In this document: positions 29,620 through 40,959 of the stretch, one piece after another
Position numbering within the stretch: the first letter of the stretch is position 1
Layout of the letters: each line of letters opens with the position of its first letter
Assembly (NCBI GenBank): GCA_030710605.1
Contig: CP092886.1
Location: 48,337,794 to 48,401,793 of the forward strand
Source: Cordylochernes scorpioides
Lineage: Eukaryota > Arthropoda > Arachnida > Pseudoscorpiones > Chernetidae
Direction of reading: 5' to 3'
Length of the DNA: 64,000 bases
Program-made: the position numbers and the translations under genes
The notes under the pieces: model-generated
The model's database searches: none
What the model was told of the DNA's origin: nothing
What the model saw: the letters and a program-made list of their open reading frames with translations, nothing else

Positions 29620-32130
29620 ATCGAGGATTTCCAAATTTACCAACCACCTGCCCCGACGACCTTCGGGTCGGAGAAGAAAGATCTGGAGGCCCCATTGTGG
29701 GATTTGTAACAAAAATAAACACACACTAGAGAATGTGGATGTGTAAATTCATTTAATTTCATTTATTCTTAAAATAAACTTTGATTTAGAATCATTACTG
29801 ACTTGTACAATGTTTACGTATATACTTCCTAACGAACTCCAATTAGAGAATATGAATAAACTATTTTCCTATATTATTGAACAACAATTTTTTCACCAAT
29901 CACCACGGAGACTTTAATAACCTGCCGGATATCCCAACTTTATTGTCGCGTAACCGTACCTCTAGAGATTTAATCACATCTACCCAAGCTGATATTCTAG
30001 TGGAATTTCTTGATGGAAGTTTCATCACTATTTTAAATTGAAGGTCTCTTAGTGATAAATGGAAATAGTACTTTTATTTATAGCGTGGGTTCCTCGGTCG
30101 TTGATTTATGTATAGCTTCCTCAGCACTACTCGGACTTATTAATGACTTCACTATTAAATGTTGCCTATATTCTGGTCATCTACTTTTCATTATAAGCAT
30201 CCATGTTTTAAACTAAAATGTTAAAAAATTACAAAACTATTCTACGCCAAGAAATGCTTCTGTGTTGCAAATAAAACTTCATTATTCAAAAGAAATTAAA
30301 AAGATCTGACCAATACGCCACTTCCTTTGCACCCAACTATTGACTCTCTAGTAAAGATGCTTTCAGATGAAATTCTGTCAGCGATGACGCAACTAGAGAT
30401 GTGCTCTGAAAATAGATCCAACAGTTTAAGACCAAACAATGGTTGAGGCGAAGAAAAATATGAATAAAAAACTTAAGTTATATTTAACAAAGAATAGTAC
30501 ATGCTATTCATTCATCAGGAAAAACATATTTATTACAAATAAAATCAAACAATAAAAATACTTTGAAGAGGTACAAAATACTTTTTTTGGTGTTGAAAAT
30601 TCCTCTTAATTTTGGAAGATAAAAAAAGAGACATTAAAAAAAGAGACACCATAAGAGAAGAAATTTCGATATCATACTGGCAGACTCTTTACTAAACGTT
30701 GCTGTCTGTACCTTCGTCAAATGTGCAAATTCTGACTGATTTATCTTGTTCTTACCCTGAGTTGGATTCTGAGATCTCGTTTAATGAAGTGTGCAGAGAA
30801 ATACAAAACCTTAGGAATAATAAAGCTGCGGGACAAATATTCACCATAAATTATTGGTAAACAGGCTTAGTTCCTGTGCAATGCTGTGATCCACCCTATA
30901 TTAAAGAATGGTGACCCAGGTGACCCCTCAAACTACAGAAGAATCGCACTAATAAATAACCTATCTAAAAATTTCACAACAATATTAAGGGTGATATTAT
31001 TTAATTGGATCGAAATAGAAAAATTATACCTGATAATCAAGCTGAGTTCAGAAAAGGATATTCTTACCTTGAACATATTTGTACTCTTTACTCTATTAAT
31101 AACATGACTTTAAGCCTTAAAGGAACTATTCTTTGTTAAATATAACTTAAGTTTTTTATTCATATTTTTCTTCGCCTCAACCATTGTTTGGTCTTAAACT
31201 GTTGGATATATTTTCAGAGCACATCTCTAGTTGCGTCATCGCTGACAGAATTTCATCTGAAAGCATCTTTACGGCTTTATACGTTTTTACTGACCTAAGA
31301 ACAGCTTTTGATACTGTCCCACATTATCTATTATAGAAGAAGTTATCCAACTTAGGCATAAGTAGCAAATTTACCAAGATCTTGCAAAATTATTACAACC
31401 AGATGACAGTTGCTGTTAGATGGAACGGAGCACTAACCGATCAAATTAAGATTGGAGCGGAAGTACTGCAAGGTGAACCGTTGTCTCCCTCTCTCTTCAT
31501 ATTATTTTTGAATGATTTGATTTCTGTTTTTGATCACTCAGAGATGCCTGGAATTTACTTGCCTGACTATGGAAATGTTCATATTCTTCTATGCGCAGAT
31601 GATATGGTAATATAAGGTGAATCCAAAATTAATTAGCAGAAAAAATAAACTTGCTAAAAAATATTTTGAGGTAAACCATCTGACCTTCAATCGAGGCAAA
31701 TATAAAAATGGTGTTTAGAAATGGAGGCCGTATAGGCAAAAATAAAAGATAGTTTGGGGACAAGAACCTTTAATTATAACTAATAACTATACGTATTTGG
31801 GATACCCATTGACTACATTAAAATCAACCTATCACGCTGCGCAATATTTAAAAAATAAACCAATAAATTCAGTATGGAAAATTCTGATTAAAACAAAGAA
31901 GACTTCAATAAGAGAAGAATTAAAACTACGAGACTCGAATGTAGTATCATCTCTTCAATATGCAGCACCAATTTTGGCAATTAACCAAATAAAGATAGTG
32001 GATCAAATTTTAAATATTTTCTTGCGACGGTTTCTTAAATTACCAAAATAGACACCCGGATTCATACTAAGAGCCGAATGTTGAAGAGTAACGCTAGAAG
32101 TGGTGGTTACTAAAGTGATCCTAAGATTTA
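29620..32130 (+). pseudogene. LINE-X copy 1: endonuclease and RT, heavily decayed
   Basis: Plus-strand remnants in order. APE endonuclease near 29900-30200: HGDFNN, LSRNRTSRDLITSTQAD, SSVVDLCIASSALLGLINDF and CCLYSGH at the SDH position. Linker about 30300-30600. RT: NGDPGDPSNYRRIALIN (30905-30955), TDLRTAFDTVPH motif A (31290-31322), VLQGEPLSPSLFILFLNDL motif B (31465-31520), LLCADDMVI motif C (31587-31613), then YLGYPLT and FLRRFLKLPK (to 32050). It has many stops. A near-perfect 148-bp inverted duplication interrupts it (separate entry). The 3' end is cut by a foldback element at 32174. Other LINE-X copies are at 41.2, 44.5 and 58.8 kb. Confidence 0.8.
30351..31272. repeat. 148-bp inverted duplication inside LINE-X
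   Basis: 30351-30498 and 31125-31272 are reverse complements of equal length with, by eye, a single mismatch. The left arm is in element orientation (endonuclease-RT linker). The right arm is an inverted copy set between RT motif 2 and motif A. Its near-identity contrasts with the heavy decay of the surrounding LINE, so the duplication is recent. Confidence 0.9.
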
Positions 32131-32173
32131 TTATAATAAGTGATAGAACTCTTCCTGTTTAGATAATCAAATA

Positions 32174-32476
32174 AAGTAAAGCGCGAAGAAAGATGAGTTT
32201 CTTTTTAATAAACGCGAGCGAGCTTTCGGGCCACATTTAGAATTTACCTCATTGTCTTTTTTCCCTATATTTTACATATCTTAATTGTAATCATAGTTGT
32301 ATTTTGTTTCTCCGTCTATAAGAAAAATGTAAATATGCTAAAATATTGCTTACCATAGTATAAATAAGCTTGTATCTCTTTGAATCTCTTAGCTTTTTAG
32401 CCAGTAGAAGGGCGTGTGGCCCGAAAGCTCGCTCGCGTTTATTAAAAAGAAACTCATCTTCCTTCGCGCTTTACTT
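32174..32476. mobile_element. Foldback element, 59-bp TIRs, PLE-related
   Basis: Arms 32174-32232 and 32418-32476, one mismatch, 185-bp centre. The arms contain GAGTTTCTTTTTAATAAA and the GAGCTTTCGGGCC block shared with the 5-kb palindrome. A family 2 hammerhead-like motif spans the inner edge of the right arm. No ORF. Confidence 0.85.
32398..32433 (+). ncRNA. Hammerhead-like motif (family 2)
   Basis: AGCCAGTAGAAGGGC, loop GTGTG, GCCCGAAAGCTCGCT. Stem I AGC/GCT, stem II GGGC/GCCC, AGCU, triplet CUC. The core is CAGUAGA: positions 4 and 6 deviate from CUGANGA. Confidence 0.4.
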
Positions 32477-33249
32477 GATTTATTATAGTGTAGTAAATTT
32501 TTATTTTTATGAACAGATTATTAATTTTTATATTCATATTTTGCTACTCTGTATACTTCCCTTATATTGCTTCTATTGTATTTTATAATTTTTTTTTGTG
32601 CTTGTGCCTTAAATAAATTGTCGTGACATTCTGAAAGTTAAGTTTCATTTTTATCTTTTTAAAAAGTGGAATACGGATAAATACATTGGTTTTCAATCAA
32701 AAGGATTATTTTCGATCAAAATCCGAAAAATATATATATTTCTTTTAAATTAGATATTCGAAAGGCTGTGAAACATCTTAATCAGGAGATCTCTCGTTAT
32801 TGATTTATATATGCAAATAATTACCTATAATTACAACTAAAACTTCATGTTTTTTTAAATAATAAAAAAAAAAATTAAATAAACAAAAAAATTTTTTTTT
32901 CATTTCACTATACATATACTATAAAGTAAAATGAAGCTAAAATAACGTTAATTTTTAAAATATTAATATTATTTGTCGAAACATCATTCTAATTGTGCGT
33001 TGAAAAGAATATTTTCATATTTTAAATATCTCATGATAAGGGTTTCCGCGAATATTTTCATATTTTTAGGGCAAAGTCGTATGTGAGCATACGCTTCCTT
33101 ATGCCTTATAGACCATAGAAGTGCAGCTCAACCAGACGCATTATTTAAAACGTAAAGTGAGGAAAAGAGTTACATATTTCTGGTATTAAAGGCATTGTTC
33201 ACAGAAGAGACAGAGTAATTATTTACAAGGTAAATATAACATTGAATAA

Positions 33250-33661
33250 AGTAACATAACTAACCTATGGCTGTGAGTCGTGGACGTTATTAAAATCTTT
33301 AATCAAACGAATAGAAGCTTACGAGACCTACCTTACAGAAAATCTCTCAAAATTCCTCTTGGACACAGACATAGTAACAAATAATCAAGTCCTCGATCGA
33401 ATGGGTACAGAACGCCAGCTGATAAAGTTCATAAAACAACAGAAACTGACGTTTGCTGGACATGTGATGCGCGGATCAGCAGGAGAGACATTGCTGAGAG
33501 TGTTGGAGGGAAGGCTCCAGGGGAAGAGATCGAGGGGAAGGAGACGACGGGGATACACAGACGATATAAAACAATGGACTGAACGACACACCTACGAGGA
33601 GATGAAGAGGATGGTGGAGGACCGGGAAGTATGGAGCGACCATGTGGCCCATCCTCAGTAG
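33250..33661 (+). pseudogene. RTE-like LINE ORF2 C-terminus
   Basis: Open frame to TAG at 33661: LTYGCESWTLLKSLIKRIEA, NNQVLDRMGTERQLIKFIKQ, KLTFAGHVMRG, LLRVLEGRLQGKRSRGRRRR, EEMKRMVEDREVWSDHV. This is the conserved tail of RTE/BovB-type endonuclease-reverse transcriptases (YGCE.W...KRI.AFE, GHVMR, L.GK..GKR.RGR, M..DR..W). The upstream RT is absent, so it is 5'-truncated. The last codons and stop have been amplified into the tandem array that follows. Confidence 0.8.
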
Positions 33662-34290
33662 AGGAAGGCATTGAAGGAAGGATATATGGAGAGACCATGT
33701 GGCCTAACTTCAGTAGAGGAAGGCATTGAATGAGGGGGATATGGAGAGACCATGTGACCCACCCTCAGTAGAGGAATGCATTGAAGGAGGGAGATATGAA
33801 GAGACCATGTGGCCCACCCTCAGTAGAGGAAGGCATTGACAGAGGAGATATGGAGAGACCATGTGGTCCACCCTCAGTAGAGGAAGGCATTGAAGGAGTG
33901 AGATATGGAGATACCATGTGGCCCACCCTCAGTAGAGGAAGGCATTGACAGAGGAGATATGGAGAGACCATGTGGTCCACCCTCAGTAGAGGAAGGCATT
34001 GAAGGAGGGAGATATGAAGAGACCATGTGGCCCACCCTCAGTAGAGGAAGGCATTGACAGAGGAGATATGGAGAGACCATGTGGTCCACCCTCAGTAGAG
34101 GAAGGCATTGACAGAGGAGATATGGAGAGACCATGTGGTCCACCCTCAGTAGAGGAAGGCATTGAAGGAGGGAGATATGGAGAGACCATGTGGCCCACTC
34201 TCAGTAGAGGAAGGCATTGAAGGAGGGAGATATGGAGAGACCATGTGGCCCACCCTCAGTAGAGGAAGGTATTGAAGGAGGAGGAAAGTA
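33637..34290 (+). repeat. Tandem array, 12 units of about 54-56 bp
   Basis: The unit is GACCATGTGGCCCACCCTCA, then GTAGAGGAAGGCATTGA, then a purine-rich spacer. The first unit is the end of the RTE-like ORF itself (codons for DHVAHPQ and the stop). Units alternate between GGCCCACC and GGTCCACC types, suggesting spread by dimers of about 109 bp. Frames on the minus strand are open by chance because the unit has a regular period. Confidence 0.95.
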
Positions 34291-34326
34291 ACATAACCCT
34301 GGCAGTTTGCTACCGTTCTTAAAATG

Positions 34327-34545
34327 AGAATTATTTACAACGTAAATAAAATATTGGGTAGAGTTTCATAACGCTGTCATAAAGAAGCATCGTGTTCACA
34401 TACAACGGAATTATTTACAACGAAAATAAAAGGATGTGTGTATGGATAGAGTTATATAGTGCTGACATAAAGAGACATCGTGTTCATACTATGAAATTAT
34501 CTACAGCGTAAATAAAGGATGGGTGAAGTTACATAGCGCTGACAT
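34327..34545 (+). repeat. Second tandem repeat, about three 80-bp units
   Basis: Units begin GAATTATTTACAACGTAAAT or similar and contain GCTGACATAAAGA and CATCGTGTTCA. A related unit (AATTATTTACAAGGTAAAT) sits at about 33216 before the LINE tail, so the LINE fragment lies inside or was copied with this array. Confidence 0.75.
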
Positions 34546-34549
34546 GAAG

Positions 34550-34950
34550 GTGTGAGGCAGGAAGTGACCATATCGCTCTATCACAGCAGAGGAGAAAGTC
34601 AGGTGACATGGATCGATAGCATTTTAAAAAACGATCGATATCGGAGAGATATTAAAAAAACGTCATTCTCTCGATACATGTTCATTGTAAAACTATATAT
34701 ATTGCTTGACGTTTTAATATCATCAATCGCGCTCCCATCAATAACGCTAATGACATCTTCCCCGGCCATAACCGAGATTAATGGCGCCCGCAGACGACAC
34801 AATGAATTCCTCCAGGCGACCTTGAGCGCGGCCAGGGTCACTCAGGGTGGCAGCGTTACGCCATCGCGCCCATCAATCGTGCGATTATTGTTCTCCGCTC
34901 AGCTCTCCGGTGGGATGACGATGCTATTACAATTCTGGGAGTCTTAAAAT
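34550..34950. other. GC-richer unique-looking block
   Basis: Around 34730-34925 GC rises (CCCCGGCCATAACC, GGCGCCCGCAGACG, GAGCGCGGCCAGGGTCA) without matching any repeat in the window. The 131-codon plus frame has no recognisable domain. Homeobox-type ATTAATGG and CATCAATC motifs occur. It could be a conserved non-coding element. Confidence 0.25.
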
Positions 34951-36319
34951 TTACTACACTGGATTCCTGTTATTTGGAACACCTGTTAGTAGCGACAGTT
35001 GATATTAAAATATGTGAAAGAAAAATGATTTTTCCATTTTTCAATAAGGTGAAATCGATTTATATCAATATATGTCCCAATTGACCGCAATCTACGGTGT
35101 TCATTTCATGAGATAAATTAATAATCCGTTTGTAATTCATTTCTTTTAATGGTGGAAACCGGTGACTCTCGCTCTCGATTCTTCCTCGGACACCTGGTAC
35201 ACAAATGAATAAATTAAAATTTAACACTAAAATACGTATATCCAAATGACCCGTTATCGCCGATGATTCCTGTATGACAAATTTGTTACTTCTAGCAATT
35301 TTCTCTGTATTTTTTTTTCTGTTTTCTTCTCTAGTCTTCCGACTCTTGAATAATCTTGGATTGAGCTTTTTGAATTTTATTTTTGAAAAGCGGTTATACC
35401 ATTCGTAAAAACTAGGATTTTCTTCAGGCATTTCTCGCTGAATGCCTTTCGAAAGATTAACAACGCTTTTCTATAACGGAAATTTAATTTTACACATAGG
35501 AACGAATGCATATTCGCTGTTCATGAATTTTAAGCATCAAAAACTCGCTGTAGAACAATAATAGAAAACAAAAATCGATATATTATGAAAACCTAAGAAT
35601 ATTTCTCTAGGAAATAATGCTTGTGTATGTGTGACTTTTAAGGCTTAATGTTCACGAATCATAAACGCATGCTTTTTTTTTATTTGGTCCATAATAAGAT
35701 TTTTTTTAAAGTTGATTCTTTCCGGGATTCTATTTAAAGTACCTTGTACATATCTGCAATTTTACTCTATTGTAACAATATTTTTCAAGGTTTTTGTTAA
35801 TAATATAGATCAATTCATACTTTTTATATCGATGTCGCGTAGAATTTGTATGTGTATTTATAACGTCTGTTTTATTCCGTCGGCTCAGATACCTTTGTTT
35901 TGACCTCCTGCCAAGGTGGTTGGGGCATTAGGAGCCTATCCTATTTGACTGACAAAATAGGACTCTGCCGTGTCCTGGGTGATAATATTTATGTTTATGA
36001 TGACACGAGATAAAATGATAAATATCTATAGAGTGTTTTTTTTTAAATATCGCTCTTGCCTGTTTTCGGTCATTCATTGCCAAACGGAGCAGACGCGAGG
36101 GCCTAGTTAAATATGATTATAAATGTGACGTGTACATATACGAGAGGGGATCATATATGGAATCCAAATATATATGTATTCGTGGCGCTGACATATCTGG
36201 AAAACATCCGACAATATCCGGAAGACATATGTAACGTGTATACATATTTTTTACATACTATATGTATAATTTTTGCATAGAAAAAACATGTGTATATACG
36301 GAAAAATATTTGTTATTAA
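34951..36319. other. No recognisable gene
   Basis: AT-rich spacer. The 123-codon minus frame at 35060-35431 is Lys/Arg/Asn-rich with no domain that I recognise. Confidence 0.5.
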
Positions 36320-36579
36320 CACATTGCTTTTTAAAATTACAAAATATTTTCTCACAATGAGTTTCTTTTTATTACAAAACGCTAGCTTTCAAGCGATTAT
36401 CGCTCTTCGACGGGCTTTATAAAACATCGACTATATCCTACAAGAAATATTTACAAAAAATACACGCGCAGCGTGGATATTTACAACTGAAATTTTAAAT
36501 TGATATGTAATTAAAAAAAAAAAAGAAAATCATTGTGAGAAAATATTTTGTAATTTTAAAACGTTTTTCACATTGCTTT
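36320..36579. mobile_element. Foldback element with 32-bp perfect TIRs and 11-bp target duplication
   Basis: Perfect inverted repeats 36329-36360 and 36530-36561 enclose GAGTTTCTTTTTATTAC and a family 2 hammerhead-like motif. The flanks CACATTGCTTT at 36320-36330 and 36569-36579 are identical, an 11-bp target-site duplication. It is non-coding and related to the foldbacks at 5.1 and 32.3 kb. Confidence 0.85.
36381..36415 (-). ncRNA. Hammerhead-like motif (family 2)
   Basis: Minus strand: GCCCGTCGAAGAGCGATAAT, then CGCTTGAAAGCTAGC. Core CCGUCGA (positions 4 and 6 altered), stem II AGCGAT-type hairpin, GAAA, self-complementary AGCU, triplet CUA. Confidence 0.35.
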
Positions 36580-37284
36580 GTAGCATTATTTCACCATCTC
36601 AATCATTGATCACTGCGTTTATCCCTACATCGAAAATTCATCGACTCTCCCAAGAATTGCTAACTTATGAACGTGTCTGTCAAGTTATGCTGATATCTTA
36701 AAGGGCAATGATGACAAAGATATCATGACCATGGCTCTAAACGTGGAAGAATGGCTACTGTGCCAGTAAATATCAACTGAACACGACGAATATTTTTTAT
36801 TTCAAAACTATATTTATGTGAGAATTACTCATGAAGATACAACATTACATATTTTAAATATTTGTGATAAGTTATATCTTCCAAGATATTTGTGTCACAG
36901 TAGTGTGTACATGACCAGGTGTTACATAGCTATGATCTGTCTTGTATATATAAATGATGAAACCTATCGAGGAACATTAAACAGTTGTATGATTTAAAAA
37001 GTTTACTTTATTTTTATATCGGGTGTGTGTCTCTTATCCATGTTTGTGTGAAATATCCGGGCTAAATTCAGCCATCTCTCTGACATTTTCTGAATTCTCT
37101 TTCTCATATCTCCAAACACCTGCGCAAACGACATTTGAAAACATTCATTTGGAGAATAGAATTACACGAGAGCTAAAAGTGCGCCAACGACGTCAGATTT
37201 CTGGAAACCTTTGAGATGTGATGTTGGAGACATTTGCCAATGGAGTGCACGTGTCACAAATAATGAGGTTACATCGCTATTCTG

Positions 37285-37430
37285 AGAGAACAGCTACCAC
37301 AATATAAAATACTAAGAAAACGGAAATTGAATTGGATAGACCATATGTTAAGACAGGATAGAGAGTCTACTGAAAATATTGATTGAAGGGCGCATTGAGA
37401 CACCGGGCCAAGAAGACGCTCTTGAATTAC
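37285..37430 (+). pseudogene. RTE-like LINE C-terminal remnant
   Basis: Fragments RKRKLNWIDHMLRQDRES and LLKILIEGRIE resemble the RK.KL.W.GH..R and L..ILEG.I.GKR segments of the RTE tail at 33250-33661. A frame change near 37370 and loss of the rest make it a short relic. Confidence 0.6.
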
Positions 37431-38030
37431 ATTTGTGAACCAACTGAAGAGAGAAATCTACACCGTCTCAGCACCAGTTGAAGTCAGTTATCAACTTGGA
37501 GGAGCCTGATTCAGCGCCAGTCTGAGGAATTATCCACATGCAATAAATGAAACCTCTATATAAAGGCTTCAGCTGTTCTCACATTGACCACGTCCTCTTT
37601 AAAAGTTATGACTGAAATAAGCAAGTGGTCATATATGTCGAGGAATACTTCAAATGTGATTAATATACTGTATATCTTTTGATGGAACTTGTCTTTATTC
37701 TGTTGAGCTATTTTGAATTTAATACCGCAATTGCATTTTTTTTGCATAAATTATCATTGCATTTGCTTTATATAATATTTATTATTTTTTATTCTATTAT
37801 CTATACCACATATATTAAGAGCAATATCACTTATATAAAGTTGTAATTATATTTTATGCAGCATAGTCTGCTTAAAAAATCCAATATTTGTGTGAAAGTG
37901 TGCAATGTGAATCTTAGATCACATTCCATTGTGAATGCCTCAACAATTCCGTGTTGAGTATGTATTTTTTAAATCACAAGAGGAAACTCGGTCGCCAAAC
38001 GATACTTTTCGTTTATTCATCTAAGTATAA

Positions 38031-38059
38031 GTCGAGCTTTCGAGCTAATGGCTCCACTA
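38031..38059 (-). ncRNA. Hammerhead-like motif (family 2), degraded
   Basis: Minus strand: TAGTGGAGCCATTAGCTCGA, then AAGCTCGAC. The GAGC...GCTCGAAAGCTC hairpin block is retained and stem I is lost. It lies about 450 bp 5' of the PLE endonuclease remnant and in opposite orientation to it. Confidence 0.3.
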
Positions 38060-38499
38060 AATGCGGGACACTATAATTGAGGTATGCAGATGAAATCTGG
38101 CGAATTACAAAAAAAGGTAAGAGTGTAAATTCTTGATGATCTCAATTCATATAAGACAATATCAAAATTTGAAATAGAAAAAGAAAAATACAACTATAAT
38201 CTTTTTAGATATTTACATAGATAGGAATATACATTTTTGGAAACTTACGTTCATCGCAAATTAAAAATAGACAATTGTATATCTGCATTTTACATCTTTC
38301 GGAGCCCTATATTACATAAAATTACAGAAGTAAGAACTTAAGAGCATATACTCACTCTCTCTTCAACGGAGAGAAAGAGAGAGAGAATCAAGAACAAACA
38401 ATTTTAAAGGAAAATATAATACTCTTAACAAAAGAGGATATATCCAAATAACTCTATCTAAATACAGAATACTTATAGTACAATAGCAAATATTCCCTT

Positions 38500-38830
38500 T
38501 CAACTTTGTCGTTAGCCTGAACCGTTATCTCCAGACCGGATAATAAGGTGATAAACTTACCCGATATACAAGATTCCTTGTAATACTCTTATATAGGTGA
38601 AACTTTAAGAGACCCGATGACAAGAATTAAGGAGCATAAATACAATCAAGAAAGACCATAGATCCCATTTGTACCACCATCATGAATCCATAGGCCAACT
38701 TCCGAACTTTGAATCTGAATAAATATTGGAAAATATTCAATATTCAAGTATTCAAAACTAAATGCAAAGACAGAGGCCTTAGAATATATCAAGACTCCTT
38801 CCTCAATTATTGTAAATAAAGTATTGTGTA
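38500..38830 (+). pseudogene. Penelope-like element GIY-YIG endonuclease remnant 1
   Basis: Across frames: YPIYKIPCNT (38556-38585 region), YIGETLRDPMTRIKEHK (38593-38641), RSHLYHHHESIGQLPNFE (38658-38712), then ILENIQYSSIQN. PLE polyproteins end in a GIY-YIG endonuclease with the order Y.IPC, YIGET.R....R..EHK, H....GH.P.FE. All three blocks are here in order, but with frameshifts and stops. The upstream RT is not recognisable. Confidence 0.75.
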
Positions 38831-39439
38831 TTCGTGTCCAGCCTGTCGAAAGACCTTATTGTCAGAAAACTCGCCAAACTTTTACCTTTGCATTAAATAA
38901 ACTCTTCGCCGTCAACTTTTATCTCTTCCCAGAAATGGTACCCGGCGATTTCTCATATTGTAATAAATGAAAATCCCCAACTATATAATATGTGTTGAAG
39001 TGTTATATACACAATTTATTTTATAATAATAGCCTTATAAAGTAAGTGCACATATACATATTTCCATATAATTACCAATAATGTATACATATTAATTAGA
39101 TAATAATATCAATAATTATGCAATTTTTCACCTTTTCTCATATTTCTTAGATAGTACCTTGTTGTGTGTATATATATTCTCACAACCTAATAGCTACCCA
39201 GTGCCATGCCAGCTTTCTTGGCTTTATGAAGACTTCTCAGAAAGCTCAGTTTGTTTTGTGTTCGTTTAAAATATATGTATAAAAAATGGCGCTTACACAA
39301 TTTCATATCCTTGATTATACTATAATTATTGCTTAATTTTATTTATTTTATATGAAAGAATTTTTCTGAAAGAAAATTAATAGCACACAGTCTGATAAAA
39401 CTAGCGTAAATCGTTTATTTTGAAGAAAAGTGTCTTTTT

Positions 39440-40460
39440 CAAAATGAGATATTTCAATTTTAAAATTTTATTTCATATGTGCAACATTCAATGCTGTCTG
39501 TGTCTTCAGAAGTTAGCCTTAACGGGGTTGAGATGTCTGTATATGATCCAGTGGATTCCTCGGCTGAAGAGGTTAGACATTCTCACGAGAATGGAAGTGT
39601 TGGGACAAGTGAAAGTGGAGATAGGTGATGTAAGACCGCCTCCCCCCCACCAGCCACATCATTTGTCCCGGCCACCACATTAGGAAGCGTGAGTGATGGC
39701 TTTGGTTCCTGGAAGACGACTGGAGATGTCAATTGGAATTGATTCGTTCTGATTTTTTTTAGGATCGGAATTTGAATAGAAAAATTTACTTGAAATGAGA
39801 GAGGGGAGGGAAATACCCACATAGATAATGCGAAATTGCAATTTGATGTTTTTTTTTTCTCTTTTGCGAATGAGCAGAGAAATATTGCTAGTAGTAAGAG
39901 CTCGGTGCTCTCATTTTGTGAGGTATTTGACCAGAATAGGTGTGTGGGTATTTTTATAGGCATTATTTTTCTCCGCGAAAATATACTGTTTGGAAATTCC
40001 GAACTTGTTTCACTCCGCCAACTAACGACCTTTCTTTCCTCACCGACTTTTTTGTCCATTCTGAGTGATAACAAGTTACAGATACATTGGGCCGTCAGAA
40101 AATATGTTATACAGGATTGGCTTCAAGCAAAATCGTCTAATTATTCAGAAAATTGATTTTATTTTTCAATTCGAATTAGTGATTGACATAATATAAAATG
40201 TGTGCTTCAGCTTTAATTACACACATCTGATTATTAAATATTTTAATTGTTGTGGGAAAAGTTTTTAAAATGAATATTAGTTGAATTAATTCATCCATAG
40301 CATTTTCTATATATTTAGTTTCTCAAATATCTTCATATTTAAAGATTTATCAGAATATAAACCAAAATGTGTATACTCTCTCTCTCTCTCTTGCTATTCC
40401 ACGAATTTACAGAAGAGTAGTACATTTTAATAATCGTAAAGATAGAGGCTGCCTGGCCGG
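39440..40460. other. Mostly unidentified, possible RTE-like scrap
   Basis: Near 39520-39600 the plus frame gives RCLYMIQWIPRLKRLDILTR, which loosely resembles the RTE tail segment before the MGTERQ motif. Otherwise I see no gene; the 163-codon minus frame at 39583-40074 shows no domain. Confidence 0.25.
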
Positions 40461-40474
40461 CATTCATTTTTTTT

Positions 40475-40606
40475 TTGAAAATAAAGATACTTCGGCCAGT
40501 AAACAAGCTGTTTTATTTTTCGTTTGCTCTTGACGAGGGCAAAAGATTTTTGTCGAAACGTCGAGGTAATAAAAAGATTTACTGGCCGAAGTATCTTTAT
40601 TTTCAA
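40475..40606. mobile_element. Foldback with perfect 29-bp arms around a hammerhead (family 3)
   Basis: The arms 40475-40503 and 40578-40606 are exact reverse complements (core CTTCGGCCAGTAAA). The 74-bp loop holds a hammerhead motif. The decayed relative at 18.36 kb shares the arm. At 132 bp it is the smallest ribozyme-bearing unit in the window. Confidence 0.9.
40527..40565 (+). ncRNA. Hammerhead ribozyme (family 3), C3 to U
   Basis: Stem I CTC/GAG, core UUGACGA, stem II GGCAAAA/TTTTGTC (7 bp with one G-U, loop GAT), GAAA, ACGU, triplet GUC. Only C3 of CUGANGA deviates. Stem III is the palindrome ACGU with no loop, so only a dimer could fold. Stem I of 3 bp is weak. Confidence 0.65.
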
Positions 40607-40959
40607 GAAAAATTTTAATAAGTTTGTTTTATGTTTCTTTTCAGACTTCCCTTTAGCGCGATGCCAACGTTATAGGTTAATCTTATTGGAGACTCTATTA
40701 CGACTCATTCTGACCTAACAAATCGGAAACGGAGAATCACCCGAGCGTCTACTTTCCTGCGACTATCAACGAAGAACCAACACCAAATAAATAGTAAAGT
40801 AATCGCAACCAAATTGCCAATGATTACTCTAATGGGGGAATAAGATAAATACAAAAATATATTTTATTCGATCGATATGTATTTTGAAACATGTTAATGC
40901 AGAAGTTAGTATTGTTATAGAGTTTGTTGAGTATTTTGAATAAGGCTTATGAGATTTAT

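Noticed and set aside
33385-34198. Several 68-89-codon minus-strand ORFs over the tandem array
   Set aside because: They are the same repeat-encoded peptide read over and over, antisense to the LINE, with no independent support.
33637-34290. Regular 54-56-bp repeats considered as a CRISPR array
   Set aside because: Units are contiguous without unique spacers, vary in sequence, and grow out of a LINE ORF in a eukaryotic context.
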